Part shown: in pieces, positions 18,471-27,548 of the stretch
Position numbering within the stretch: position 1 is the first letter of the stretch
How the letters are laid out: every line of letters starts with the position of its first letter
Source: Myxococcales bacterium
Lineage (GTDB): Bacteria; Myxococcota_A; UBA9160; UBA4427
DNA length: 64,000 nucleotides
Reading direction: 5' to 3'
NCBI GenBank assembly: GCA_012960035.1
Contig: DUBZ01000137.1
Span: forward strand, 1 to 64,000
The notes under the pieces: generated by a model
Seen by the model: only the letters and a program-made list of their open reading frames with translations
Database searches by the model: none
Told to the model about the DNA's origin: nothing
Translations under genes and position numbers: made by a program

Positions 18471-20381
18471 CTATGACGCAGGCGCGGTGAACCCCATGGC
18501 GTCGAGTTCTTTGCGCAGCGCAGTGCCGGGCTCGAGCAATTCGCGCAACGCGCGAACGGCAGGCCTGTCCCAGCGATCTTTAGGTACGGCGAAGTCATAG
18601 TGTTCGTCGGTCAATGCCTGAAAGTGCAAGCCCGCCTGTTCAGCCACACTCGCGATCGTAACGCCCCAGTCAGCACGTCCTTGCACCACCGCAGCCGCAA
18701 CCGCGTAGTGAGAACGCGGCTCGAAGGGAAAGCCGGGCGGCTGACCGTCACCTAGCAGCTGGTCGATCAGAACTCTGGTTCCGGAGCCACGGTTGCGATT
18801 TACCATGCGGACAGCTGGATCTTGGAGCAACGCCTTAATGTCCCGGCGTTCGTCTTTGCGGGTCGCGACACCTTGCATGCGTCGGTAGCCCGGCAACAGG
18901 CGCATCCCTTCGCTCAGAAACGGTGCGTTGTAGGTTTCGGTCTTGGGATCGAGCAAGTGAAACGGCGCAACATCGCACTCGCCCCGACGGGCTGCGGCAA
19001 GTCCTCCGTGACTTCCCACGGCCAACACCTTCAAACGAAACCCTTGTCGCGCAAGCGCACTCGCGATCGTGTCGAGCCCGGCGCAGTGACTCCCGATCAC
19101 GACCATGTCGGCGATCGGCACCTCTTTGCCGATCAACGTCACCGAGACGCCCGCATCCGCCTCAACGATTTCGGTATTGCGCCCGACACGTACGAAGCCA
19201 TCCGCACGACTGAACGTCGTGACGCTGCCGCTCCCCTTGCCCATCGGGTACGCGCGAAGCTGGCCGCCATCCCCCTCGACCAACCCTACGAGCAAGTATT
19301 CGAGCCGACCTCGCTCCGAGGTGACTTGTTGGGCCATACGCGCCGGCACTTCACTCGCGCGCTCGGTCGAAAGCCCCGCCATGGAACGAATGACGGGCGC
19401 AACAAATTCATGGAAGGTAAAGATCGCGGATGTTGGAAAGCCGGGCAGAATCACCACTGGCAAGCGTCCGTGGGAAGCGAGACAGATCGGCTTACCGGGT
19501 TTGAGCGCAACACCATGCACCGCGATCCCAGGTTCGAGTTCTGCCACGACGACGCCGTTCAAGTCGCCTTCACCCTTTGATGTCCCTCCGGACAGCAAAA
19601 CGACGTCCGTTTCGTCGAGCGCTGTTCGCAGCGCCGATCGCAAAGCGTCGAGGTCGTCGCGAAACGCACCATAAAATTTGGGTTCGCCGCCTAGTTCGGT
19701 CACGGCGTCGGCGAGAATTCGACCGTTGCTGTCGTAGACGAGCCCAGGTCTCATGGCTTCACCAGGCTGCACGATTTCGTCGCCGGTTGAAATCACGGCA
19801 ACCCGGGGCCTTCGGTAGACCACCAATTCGTCGCGACCAATCGCGGCGAGCAGTCCTGTTTCGCGCGACGTCAGACGGGTGCCCGAAAACAGAACCGTTT
19901 CGCCTCGACCCATGTCGGTCCCCGCAAACGAAAGCGCCGCGCCAGGAACACGTGAGCCGCGAACCACCAATGTTTGTTCGCTGCCGGGTTCACCTTCGAT
20001 GTCCGTCATTTCGACGGGTACGACCGCGTCGGCGCCTCGGGGAAGCATGCCGCCGGTCGCAATCATCGTCGCCCGCCCGGGCACCACTTCGACTTTGGGC
20101 ATAATGCCGGTGGGAATCGTTTCGGTATTGAGTTGCAGCCGGACAGGTTCTTCTTCCGACGCCCCGAATGTGTCCGTCGCGAGAACAGCAAAGCCGTCCA
20201 TGTTTGATCGGTCAAAGCCGGGAACGTCCACTTCGGACCGTACGTCTTCTGCGAGTACGCGCCCCAGTGCAGCTTCAAGGACGATCGTCTCGACTCCGGT
20301 GGGACCGCGATCAATCACTTCGTGCCAGCGACGCTCCGCTTCGTCGCGGTCAATTACCTTGAGGAACTGGGTCTGCTTCAT
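18471..20381 (-). CDS. MoeA fused to a periplasmic-binding-protein-like domain
   Basis: 636 residues. Residues 1-405 form a full MoeA molybdopterin molybdotransferase (VPGFDRSNMDGFAV, ATGGMLPRGADAVVPVE, STGDEIVQPGE, LLSGGTSKGEGD, LPGFPTSAIFTF). Residues 425-636 form a LysR-substrate-binding/PBP-like domain (MVVIGSHCAGLDTIASALA, RNRGSGTRVLIDQLLG, ADWGVTIASVAEQAG). Such fusions are known for tungstate/molybdate cofactor assembly, where the PBP domain probably senses or holds the oxyanion. Its ATG overlaps the stop of the other MoeA (ATGA at 20378-20381), so the two are coupled. It ends the AOR operon. Confidence 0.92.
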   Translation of the reverse strand: MKQTQFLKVIDRDEAERRWHEVIDRGPTGVETIVLEAALGRVLAEDVRSEVDVPGFDRSNMDGFAVLATDTFGASEEEPVRLQLNTETIPTGIMPKVEVVPGRATMIATGGMLPRGADAVVPVEMTDIEGEPGSEQTLVVRGSRVPGAALSFAGTDMGRGETVLFSGTRLTSRETGLLAAIGRDELVVYRRPRVAVISTGDEIVQPGEAMRPGLVYDSNGRILADAVTELGGEPKFYGAFRDDLDALRSALRTALDETDVVLLSGGTSKGEGDLNGVVVAELEPGIAVHGVALKPGKPICLASHGRLPVVILPGFPTSAIFTFHEFVAPVIRSMAGLSTERASEVPARMAQQVTSERGRLEYLLVGLVEGDGGQLRAYPMGKGSGSVTTFSRADGFVRVGRNTEIVEADAGVSVTLIGKEVPIADMVVIGSHCAGLDTIASALARQGFRLKVLAVGSHGGLAAARRGECDVAPFHLLDPKTETYNAPFLSEGMRLLPGYRRMQGVATRKDERRDIKALLQDPAVRMVNRNRGSGTRVLIDQLLGDGQPPGFPFEPRSHYAVAAAVVQGRADWGVTIASVAEQAGLHFQALTDEHYDFAVPKDRWDRPAVRALRELLEPGTALRKELDAMGFTAPAS

Positions 20382-21667
20382 GATGCAGGCTCCCGCGACT
20401 CATCGTCGTAGAGCAGCACATCGACTTCGTCGCCCGGCGCCATTCCTTCGCGCTCGCGCGGCACGATCACCGCACCCACTGCGCGCACCGTCGACGAAAG
20501 GATCGATGCTCCCGAAGTCGCGAGCGGAACAATCCCGCCGCCCTCCTCTGCGACTCGGACGTAGTCTGTACGTCCCACCTTTGAGGCGATCTTCCGAGAA
20601 AGCTTCATACGCACCTGACGGTGGGGCCACGCACGACTGCGTCCTCCCATCCCTCGTACACTCGGGCCCGCAAAAAACTCGTACGCACAGAGACAACTCA
20701 CCGGATTACCGGGCAGCAAGAACACGAGCGTATTGTTGATTCGACCGACACCCGCCGGGCTCGAAGGGCGCATCGATACGCCGTGGAAATCGAGGCTTCC
20801 AATGCGGTCGAGCAACTGCGGCGCGTAGTCTTCTTTGCCCACGCTGCTGCCGCCGGACACGAGCACGATATCCGCATCTGGGTCGGCCATGGCGTCTTCG
20901 ATCGGACCCGGCTCGTCGGGGAGAATCTCAAATGGCAAAAGCTCGGCGCCGTCCCGGGCGAGCAAGCCCCTCAAGACCACCGAGTTACTGTCGACAATCT
21001 TGGAGCCGCCCGGCGTACTTCCCGCCGGCAGGAGTTCATTCCCTGTGACAACCAGCCGCACCCGAGGCCTTCGCACACACATTGGCTGGGCCACACCAAT
21101 TGATGACAGCAAGCCCGCGTCTTGTGGGCGAAGCCTGCGTCCGGCGCGCAGCACAACGTCGCCGTCTCGAATGTCTTCTCCGATCACACCCACATTTTTC
21201 TTTGGGGCGACGGGTTCGGTGACTTCGACATGATCGCCCTCTTCGGTGCAGACCTCTGCCATCACGACCGCGTCGGCACCTGCTGGCACCGGTGCGCCGG
21301 TCATGATCCTGACCGCGCAGCCCTTTCCAACTTCACCCGCGAACGGGTGACCGGGCATCGACTCACCAACGATGTCGAACCGAATTGGGTTGTATGCAGA
21401 AGCGCCGAACGTTTTTTCGCCCCGCAGCGCATAGCCGTCCATCGCCGACCGGGGAAAGCCCGGTACGTTGACCGAAGCGCGGACGTCGTTTGCAAGCACA
21501 CGCCCAACGCATTCCACGAGTTCAACGGGCTCGTTTTCACAGACCCGCGTGTGGTCGACCAGAAATCCCTCGACTTCCTCGACGTCCACGCGCTCTGCAA
21601 AGCCTTTCATTCGAACGTCGCGCATGAACTCCCGATCCCTCGCCGGTGGGTTAACCCACTGTTTCAC
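20378..21667 (-). CDS. moeA: Molybdopterin molybdotransferase MoeA
   Basis: 429 residues with the MoeA signature blocks VPGFPRSAMDGYAL, MTGAPVPAGADAVVMAE, VTGNELLPAGS, LVSGGSSVGKEDY and LPGNPVSCLCAYEFF. It inserts molybdate or tungstate into adenylylated pterin dithiolene. The longest start is GTG at 21667; an ATG at 21625 with GGGAG close by is a realistic alternative. It lies between the AOR gene (86 bases upstream) and the MoeA-PBP fusion (4-base overlap). Having two MoeA paralogues beside an AOR suggests one is specialised for tungsten. Confidence 0.92.
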   Translation of the reverse strand: MKQWVNPPARDREFMRDVRMKGFAERVDVEEVEGFLVDHTRVCENEPVELVECVGRVLANDVRASVNVPGFPRSAMDGYALRGEKTFGASAYNPIRFDIVGESMPGHPFAGEVGKGCAVRIMTGAPVPAGADAVVMAEVCTEEGDHVEVTEPVAPKKNVGVIGEDIRDGDVVLRAGRRLRPQDAGLLSSIGVAQPMCVRRPRVRLVVTGNELLPAGSTPGGSKIVDSNSVVLRGLLARDGAELLPFEILPDEPGPIEDAMADPDADIVLVSGGSSVGKEDYAPQLLDRIGSLDFHGVSMRPSSPAGVGRINNTLVFLLPGNPVSCLCAYEFFAGPSVRGMGGRSRAWPHRQVRMKLSRKIASKVGRTDYVRVAEEGGGIVPLATSGASILSSTVRAVGAVIVPREREGMAPGDEVDVLLYDDESREPAS

Positions 21668-21753
21668 ACCGCACTTTTCAGCAGACGACCAAACGTAAAG
21701 CGGGCAGAGAAGCCGAAGCTCCTCCGCCCGCGGATCTTACGTCGTACCATAGA

Positions 21754-23487
21754 TCAGCCGGCAGCCTTCGTGGTGAAGAGCTCGTCGCGGTTGCCGAAAC
21801 GCACCTTCGCCTTGGCGATGATGTCCGCACCGATGTCGAACTTGAGCGAGTGGTCCGGGCCAATGCCCTCCTCAACCAAGCAGTCCGAGAGTTTGTTGTC
21901 CTCGTCCTTCCAACCCGCCTTGGTGTTGAAGTCCCATTCGTCCTGCAAGATCTGCCAACCCTGGTCACCGATCTGATCTCGCGAGATCTCCTCACCGTAC
22001 ATGAGGCTGTAGTACTCGCGGATCATGTCGAGATCCGGGCCGAGGAACTGGCAGAAGCCAGACGAATCACAAACCGCGTTCACGAGTTGTACTTCCTGAG
22101 CAGCCTGCGCCATGTCTTCGAGCGGCATGCCGGGGTTCACGATCAAGCCGGCCGTGTGATCTGCACCCATGGAGCTCGTGCAGTACGAAACACCCGTTGC
22201 CTTGAGGGGGCGGGGATCCCAAGCCGGGATGGCCTGGCCGCGACCGTGCGGGACGCGCTTGTGCCCGGTGCGCTTGCCCGTTGCGACTGCGCCATTGCCG
22301 ATCGCCTTGCCGAGGTCGGTGCCTTCCGAGATTTCATCGAATAGCTTCTTTGCCGCTTCGGCGTCGCCCCACTGCATTTCGCCAGCGTCCATCAACACTG
22401 CGATGGCCGCGCCCGTTTCGATCGTATCGAGACCGAGCTCGTCACAGAGTCGGTCGAGGTCGGCGACGTCTTCCCAGCTTTCCATCGCGCAGCTTGCGCC
22501 GAGGACGGTAAGGGTTTCAAATTCAAGAGCTGACGTCTTGTAGTTGCCTTCCTTGTCGTGAACGATGTTCGAGCAGCTCACGATGCAGCCGGTCAAGCAG
22601 TTGTGCATGCCACCACCGTGGGTCTCGAAGCTCTCGACGATGCGTGCGCCGTCGAGGTTCGCCACGTCGGGCGACTGCCCTTCGGTGCGGTTCTTGTAGA
22701 CGAAGGTGTTGAGCATGTTCGCCACAGGAACCACAGACGACGTGCCGTGCTTGAACATCTGCGGGCCGTCGATGTATTCCTTCGACTTGCCCTTGTTGAG
22801 CGCCGTGTAGGCCTTGGCTTCTGCAGCCTTGCGAAGCGGCGACTTGCCGGGGTCGACGAGGACCCACTTGAGACCCTTCGAGCCCATCACTGCACCCAAA
22901 CCACCGCGGGCTGCGTGACGAGCCGGGCGGCGCTCCTTGTCCTGATCCGTGCAGGCCACCGAAGCACCCGACAGCATGTGTTCGCCGGCGGGGCCAATCG
23001 AGATCACCGAAGCGGTCTTCGCTTCGTTCTCGAGCAACTTGGCGCAAAGCGCGTAGTTCCACATGCCCTTGTAATCGTCGGCGGCAACGACTTCAACGGT
23101 CTCGCCGTTCACTCGCAGGCCGTATCGCTTGTTGCGATCGGCCGGCTGGCCTTTGACCACAACGGCGCGAATGCCAAGCTTCATCAAGTGCTGACCGGGG
23201 TTGCCTCCGGCGTTCGCTTCTTTGATACCGCCGGTGAGCGGGCTCTTGCCGCCGATCGAGATGCGTCCCGAAGTCGGGGCAGACGAACCGGAAAGGACGC
23301 CGGGGGCCATGACGAGAACGTTGTCGGGGCCAAGGGCGTCGCACGTGGGATCGCAATCGCGCGTCAGGATCTTTGCCGACAAGCCGCGGCCGCCAAGCAG
23401 TTTCCATTCCGTGGGAAAGTCTTCAAAGCTCGTGGTCTGCGTCGTCATGTCGACGTGAAGTAGGCGATCGCCTTCAGGTCCTGCCAT
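21754..23487 (-). CDS. Aldehyde:ferredoxin oxidoreductase family protein
   Basis: 577 residues, typical for the tungsten/molybdenum bis-pterin AOR family that oxidises aldehydes to acids with ferredoxin. The N-terminal pterin-binding domain contains GGRGLSAKILT, MAPGVLSGSSAPTSGRIS and GGIKEANAGGNPG. The [4Fe-4S] ligands are Cys297, Cys301 and Cys305 (CLTGCIVSC) plus Cys479 in the D-S-S-G-F-C motif. The first spacing (Cx3C) is one residue longer than the CxxC of the archaeal prototype. GGAG lies 7 bases before the ATG. It sits between the ThiS/MoaD-like gene and MoeA, matching a dedicated cofactor operon. Confidence 0.93.
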   Translation of the reverse strand: MAGPEGDRLLHVDMTTQTTSFEDFPTEWKLLGGRGLSAKILTRDCDPTCDALGPDNVLVMAPGVLSGSSAPTSGRISIGGKSPLTGGIKEANAGGNPGQHLMKLGIRAVVVKGQPADRNKRYGLRVNGETVEVVAADDYKGMWNYALCAKLLENEAKTASVISIGPAGEHMLSGASVACTDQDKERRPARHAARGGLGAVMGSKGLKWVLVDPGKSPLRKAAEAKAYTALNKGKSKEYIDGPQMFKHGTSSVVPVANMLNTFVYKNRTEGQSPDVANLDGARIVESFETHGGGMHNCLTGCIVSCSNIVHDKEGNYKTSALEFETLTVLGASCAMESWEDVADLDRLCDELGLDTIETGAAIAVLMDAGEMQWGDAEAAKKLFDEISEGTDLGKAIGNGAVATGKRTGHKRVPHGRGQAIPAWDPRPLKATGVSYCTSSMGADHTAGLIVNPGMPLEDMAQAAQEVQLVNAVCDSSGFCQFLGPDLDMIREYYSLMYGEEISRDQIGDQGWQILQDEWDFNTKAGWKDEDNKLSDCLVEEGIGPDHSLKFDIGADIIAKAKVRFGNRDELFTTKAAG

Positions 23488-23680
23488 CAGTTGTCTCCAT
23501 TCGTAGGTTCATCGTTAAGGGCACAAGTTCGTTGCTTTCGAAGAAGCGTCGAACACAAGTTCTTGAATCGGTCTGGTCGTCAGAGTTTTTGCGCTCGGCC
23601 AACTGAAATATGCTGAGCACTTCGATCTTCCGGCATCCTGGGCGCATCCGGAATGCCGAACATTAACAAAGACTGGGCGA

Positions 23681-23956
23681 TCAGCCGCCCGCAACCGCGG
23701 CCAATACCTCGAGTCGATCGTCTTCTCCGATCTCGACCGAAAGGGCGTCAACTGAGTCGTCTAATTGGACTTCGTTCACGAAAAACTTGAGCCAGCGCTG
23801 GGCGTTGCCACCGGCGTCGAGGCAGAGTTCCAGAAACCCCGGCGCGTCGGCGCCGACGCTTTCAAGACAGGCCTTGATGCTTCCGGCGGGGACTTCGACC
23901 TGGGCCGCACCATTTGTGGTACCGCGAAATGCGGTGGGGATTGTGACGGTCGGCAT
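23681..23956 (-). CDS. ThiS/MoaD-family ubiquitin-like protein
   Basis: 91 residues with a beta-grasp pattern ending in the functional Gly-Gly (VLAAVAGG). Landmarks are an N-terminal strand VTIPTAFRG, VPAGSIKACLESV and FFVNEVQLD, then the acidic DDRLEVLAAVAGG tail. By family the C-terminal glycine is thiocarboxylated and donates sulfur to the pterin dithiolene. GGGAG lies 7-8 bases before the ATG. It is the first gene of the AOR operon and probably serves the AOR cofactor. Size and sequence fit MoaD better than ThiS. Confidence 0.88.
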   Translation of the reverse strand: MPTVTIPTAFRGTTNGAAQVEVPAGSIKACLESVGADAPGFLELCLDAGGNAQRWLKFFVNEVQLDDSVDALSVEIGEDDRLEVLAAVAGG

Positions 23957-24110
23957 GGGCTCGCTCCCTAGTCCTTCTATATTAGGTATTCACTTCGGAC
24001 GTCGCGTAAAGCGCAGGTTCATCGGCCGAACCGTTCTTCGACATTCTTCTACGTACTTGTTTTACCTGCTCTTTTGGAAATTTGTGCTCGCATTCGAGCA
24101 GCTGGCGATT

Positions 24111-25652
24111 CTAACCTGCATCCTCGCTGGAAACCTGCTCGGGAGGGCTGACCTCCGAATCTCCGGCAGACTCCGAACCGGACGGTTCCGGTTCCACTGA
24201 GACCGGCGCCGGCGGCACCACATAGGCCTCGCGAATCGCGACCTTGATCAGCAGGCCAACTTCGAGATCGTCGCCGATGGTGAGTCCATTCATGACCGCA
24301 GTCCGGTTGAGATCCCAGGTATTTCCCGTGCGCTCACTCAAAACCGCGAGGTCTTCGTCCTCGCGCACCCGAACCAGGCGCAGTCGCACTTCGTCGATCA
24401 ATGCCGATTCGTCTTTGCGCAAACTTCGGAAGCTTCGGGCAAAGCCGCGGAAGACGCCCGCGTAGCGTTGAAATTTGCCTTGCCTCGCTCCGGCGGACAG
24501 CCGGTACACCTGACCCTCGTACGCGACAAAGGTGAGTTCCATTTCAAAGGGACCCGCCGAGGTGGGAACCATGCCTTGGGTTCGCAGTGCATCGAGGGGA
24601 CCAATGCGAATTCGCTTTCCTTGACTGAGCCGGATCCCTTCTTCAGCCGCGTACTTGCGAACGGCCGCGCGCAGGTCCATGCCGCGGCCCTGAAGCTCCA
24701 GCAGCACAATCGCATCGCGTTCGGGCGCGAAGGCGATCACACGGGATCGTTCGTTTTCGACGTGCCAGCCGTGGGGAAATGCGAGAGAGATGTTCATGTC
24801 GGGGTGCATGAAGCGTCCGTCGCGCAGCACGCCCTCATTCGCAGGCTTCCCGATGGGCAATCCTTCAATGCGCTGCAAATAATCTTCGCGACTCTTTGCG
24901 ATCGAAAACTTCGGGGTCCAACGTCGCACAACCGCCTGGGTGGTCGCTTCAGCCACGCGCTCCGGGGTTGAAGGGTGCGTGTCGAAAAAACTGGTCTGGC
25001 GTGAATACCCTTGTTCGAGACGCACCGTGCTGTCGAGGCTGCGAAGGAAATCGCTCATCCCGCCCGGGTCAACGCCCACCGCCACCGCGAGATCTTGCGC
25101 AATGCGATCGGCTTCGCGTTCTTGCTCGCGACCGTAAGCCGAGATCATTCCCTGGCCGAGTACTTGTACGCCAGCAGCGGTCCTGCCGTCACGACTTGCA
25201 ATGACGGCGCCCACCGTCCCCAGAATCGTTGCCAGCCCAATCGTCTTCGCGCGAATGTCCCGCTGCGCAGCGTGTCGCGCCGCAACGTGCCCGATTTCGT
25301 GGCCGAGCACATTGGCGAGTTCCGCTTCGGAATTCGAAAGAACCAACAAGCCGCGAGAAACATAAATGTGTCCGCCCGGAAGTGCGAATGCGTTTGGGGC
25401 GTCCATTTCGACGACGTTGAAGTGGTAGTCGAGCTTGCGGCGGGGGGCGCTGGCCGCCATTGCCTGCCCCAGTTCATTGAGATACGAAACGAGTTCGGGG
25501 TCCGCGACCAGCCCCATGAACTCGGCAACTTTGAGGGCTTCCCGTTCGTCGATCTCGCGCTCTTCTTCCTCCGACATCAGAATCACTTCGCGCTTGCCGC
25601 TGACGGGATTAATCGCGCAGGCGAACTGAAACATGAGGCAGATCGCAACCAT
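24111..25652 (-). CDS. M48-family metalloprotease with C-terminal LysM-like segment
   Basis: 513 residues. An N-terminal hydrophobic stretch with Cys at residue 12 may be a short lipoprotein or signal sequence (the lipobox is not canonical). The zinc site is H118-E-I-G-H122, with the third ligand Glu in GREQEREADRIAQ. It resembles BepA/YfgC-type periplasmic proteases that act in outer-membrane protein quality control. Residues about 415-465 (LAVLSERTGNTWDLN, then GLTIGDDLEVGLLIKV) match the tail module seen in such proteases. The C-terminus is Pro/Glu/Ser-rich. Start is the only in-frame ATG of the region. Confidence 0.9.
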   Translation of the reverse strand: MVAICLMFQFACAINPVSGKREVILMSEEEEREIDEREALKVAEFMGLVADPELVSYLNELGQAMAASAPRRKLDYHFNVVEMDAPNAFALPGGHIYVSRGLLVLSNSEAELANVLGHEIGHVAARHAAQRDIRAKTIGLATILGTVGAVIASRDGRTAAGVQVLGQGMISAYGREQEREADRIAQDLAVAVGVDPGGMSDFLRSLDSTVRLEQGYSRQTSFFDTHPSTPERVAEATTQAVVRRWTPKFSIAKSREDYLQRIEGLPIGKPANEGVLRDGRFMHPDMNISLAFPHGWHVENERSRVIAFAPERDAIVLLELQGRGMDLRAAVRKYAAEEGIRLSQGKRIRIGPLDALRTQGMVPTSAGPFEMELTFVAYEGQVYRLSAGARQGKFQRYAGVFRGFARSFRSLRKDESALIDEVRLRLVRVREDEDLAVLSERTGNTWDLNRTAVMNGLTIGDDLEVGLLIKVAIREAYVVPPAPVSVEPEPSGSESAGDSEVSPPEQVSSEDAG

Positions 25653-25855
25653 CGCCGCCGTCGGGGTACGCGTGAGTGATGTCTTTAGAGTCGACAGAGG
25701 CGTTCAGTTTCCGATCGAATCATCGCGTGTGATCGCGATGGCAGGGCGTGGGCGCGACGCCAATTCTGGGAGAAAACATATCTCACCCGGCCACTGAGTT
25801 CTGTTCAGATGGCGTGATGCCTGGGTTCGTTCCCGCTCCGCGTTGATTTGCTTGG

Positions 25856-26722
25856 TCAGTCGTAATAGCGGCGCAGCGCCGGGATCTGCCAGATGCGGTC
25901 GTCCGGCGCGGCGAACTCGTCAAGGGACGCCGCCCGGGCGGAATCGCTCCCCGGAAGCCACGCAGTCAAATACCCGTCTCGTCCGCGGCCATGGTGCACA
26001 CAGCCTGTGTCGAGGCCACGAATGCCGTCGTCTACGTGCAGGCCTTGGATCGCCCAGTGGCCGTACACGACACCGAAGTCGTGCTGTCGTTCCAACCATG
26101 CTTCGTGCCAGGCTCGGGACCCGTCAATTGGCTGCGCGCTCGACCATTCATTGCCGCTGTCCACACTGCGACACCGCGTCAAGCGACCCAGGGTGTCGCG
26201 GTCTTCGATCAGACTCGTGTCATTGGAGTCAAGGTTCGGATCCAGGAACGCACAAACGTCGTCGAGATTCGTCGCTGCGAGTCTGGCTTCCACCCGCCGC
26301 GCCTTCGCGGCAAGATCTTCGAGGGACCAATCGGGATGCAGAGACGCGTGGACCATGGCGAACCCTTTGTCTTCCACAGTCCCGGTGAGTCCAACCGGCT
26401 GCCGTCGAATCCAATCGATCCAATCGCGGCACGACGGGTCATCAAGGATTTCGGGGTAAGTGTTCTTCGGATCGACCTCGATCAGCGCTAGCCATACCCG
26501 CAGCAGCCCGATCTCGTGGTTCCCCAACACAAACTGCCCCTGGCCCTGTTCGCACAGCTCTCGCATCAAGCCGAGCGCCAGCAAGTTCTTGGGGCCGCGG
26601 TTGATCATGTCCCCGACGCTCCACAGTTCGAAGTCGCGATCGAATTCCTGACGCGCGCGCGTGACGAGGTTCTCGAGTTCATCCCCACAACCCTGTACGT
26701 CGCCAACGAAAATTTTTTGCAC
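25856..26722 (-). CDS. apaH: Symmetrical bis(5'-nucleosyl)-tetraphosphatase (ApaH)
   Basis: 288 residues from GTG at 26720-26722. Metallophosphoesterase motifs are in order: GDVQGCG, GDMINRGP, GNHEIG and later HASL and GHWA. This is the prokaryotic ApaH layout, which hydrolyses Ap4A to two ADP and caps-like nucleotides on RNA. The start was chosen because the family begins at the strand QKIFVGDVQG; the frame upstream has no family similarity. It is followed 80 bases upstream on the same strand by the Smr-domain gene and may be cotranscribed with it. Confidence 0.92.
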   Translation of the reverse strand: MQKIFVGDVQGCGDELENLVTRARQEFDRDFELWSVGDMINRGPKNLLALGLMRELCEQGQGQFVLGNHEIGLLRVWLALIEVDPKNTYPEILDDPSCRDWIDWIRRQPVGLTGTVEDKGFAMVHASLHPDWSLEDLAAKARRVEARLAATNLDDVCAFLDPNLDSNDTSLIEDRDTLGRLTRCRSVDSGNEWSSAQPIDGSRAWHEAWLERQHDFGVVYGHWAIQGLHVDDGIRGLDTGCVHHGRGRDGYLTAWLPGSDSARAASLDEFAAPDDRIWQIPALRRYYD

Positions 26723-26806
26723 GAAACCCTTTTTCCTTCTCTCTAAGTAGTAATTCGCCTGCCAGAAGCGCGCATCGATTTGACACCACACGAAAGACCC
26801 GCGAAC

Positions 26807-27148
26807 TCAGCGATCGGGTTCGTTAAGCCAGGCCAACGTCGCCCCCCAACCCCCGCGATCCCCAGTCGATTCCGAATACCGATTCACCCTTGGATCGTTT
26901 TCGAGAAAGCGGCGGATGTTCGCGCGCTGCACGCCTTTGCCTTTTCCGTGGATCAAACGCACTTCGCGAAACCCCTCCTCGAGAGCAGCATCGAGATAGG
27001 CGTCCACCACGTCGAGGATCTCAGACGGACGAAAGTGGTGCAGGTCGATCGACTCCTCGATCGGCATGACGACGGGCTCGGGCTCCTCGAAAGCCGTGGT
27101 TTTGTCACCCTCGTTCACTTCGCTGTCCGTTTTCTTTTTGCGGCTCAT
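26807..27148 (-). CDS. Smr-domain protein
   Basis: 113 residues. After a charged Lys/Glu tail (residues 1-30) comes the Smr domain with the DLHHFRP motif, a long helix (ILDVVDAYLDAALEEG), the catalytic-type motif RLIHGKGKGVQR and the terminal GGWGATLAWL. Smr domains are DNA or RNA endonucleases related to the MutS2 C-terminus and act in ribosome rescue or recombination. This is a free-standing version without MutS. Function by family only. Confidence 0.88.
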   Translation of the reverse strand: MSRKKKTDSEVNEGDKTTAFEEPEPVVMPIEESIDLHHFRPSEILDVVDAYLDAALEEGFREVRLIHGKGKGVQRANIRRFLENDPRVNRYSESTGDRGGWGATLAWLNEPDR

Positions 27149-27548
27149 ATCGCGTGGGACTCTAACAAGCGCTGCTCGGTTCGCGTGAGCTTAGAGAAGG
27201 ATTGCCTAGGTGCGAGAAACGGGGAACCTTGGCCGAGCTATCGCCTCAGTTTCAGTCCCGTTGGAATTTCCGCGCACGGTCAAAACTCGATATAGGACTT
27301 TTGCACCACAGCCTTCCACGGAAGTGGCCGATAAAGGATTCACCTATTTCCGCGAAGAAATACCTCGAACCGATCGTGAATACGCGAACAATCATCGATC
27401 ACAAAGCCATCCAAGTCGCGCTCCATGAATCCTTCATCGCGGCGATACACGGCGAGAACAACTAGAAGCAACGTTTACGTCTGCGCTGGGGATACTGTTC
27501 GTTCAAGCGACGCGCGAGAGGTTCCGATCAAGAGGCCTGGGGGCGTCC
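27149..27548. other. 400-bp divergent spacer
   Basis: Two overlapping plus-strand frames (27202-27465 with a TTG start, and 27210-27428) are open but have no family similarity and poor start context. I see no gene. It must hold the promoters of the Smr gene and of the GGDEF/EAL gene. Confidence 0.4.

Noticed and set aside
23631-23658. Imperfect hairpin CGGCATCC...GGAATGCCG between the MoaD-like and AOR genes
   Set aside because: Stem is imperfect with no T-run, and the genes are likely cotranscribed; not called a terminator.
27202-27465. 87-codon plus-strand frame upstream of the GGDEF/EAL gene
   Set aside because: TTG start too close to a weak purine run, overlapping frame of similar length, no recognisable domain.
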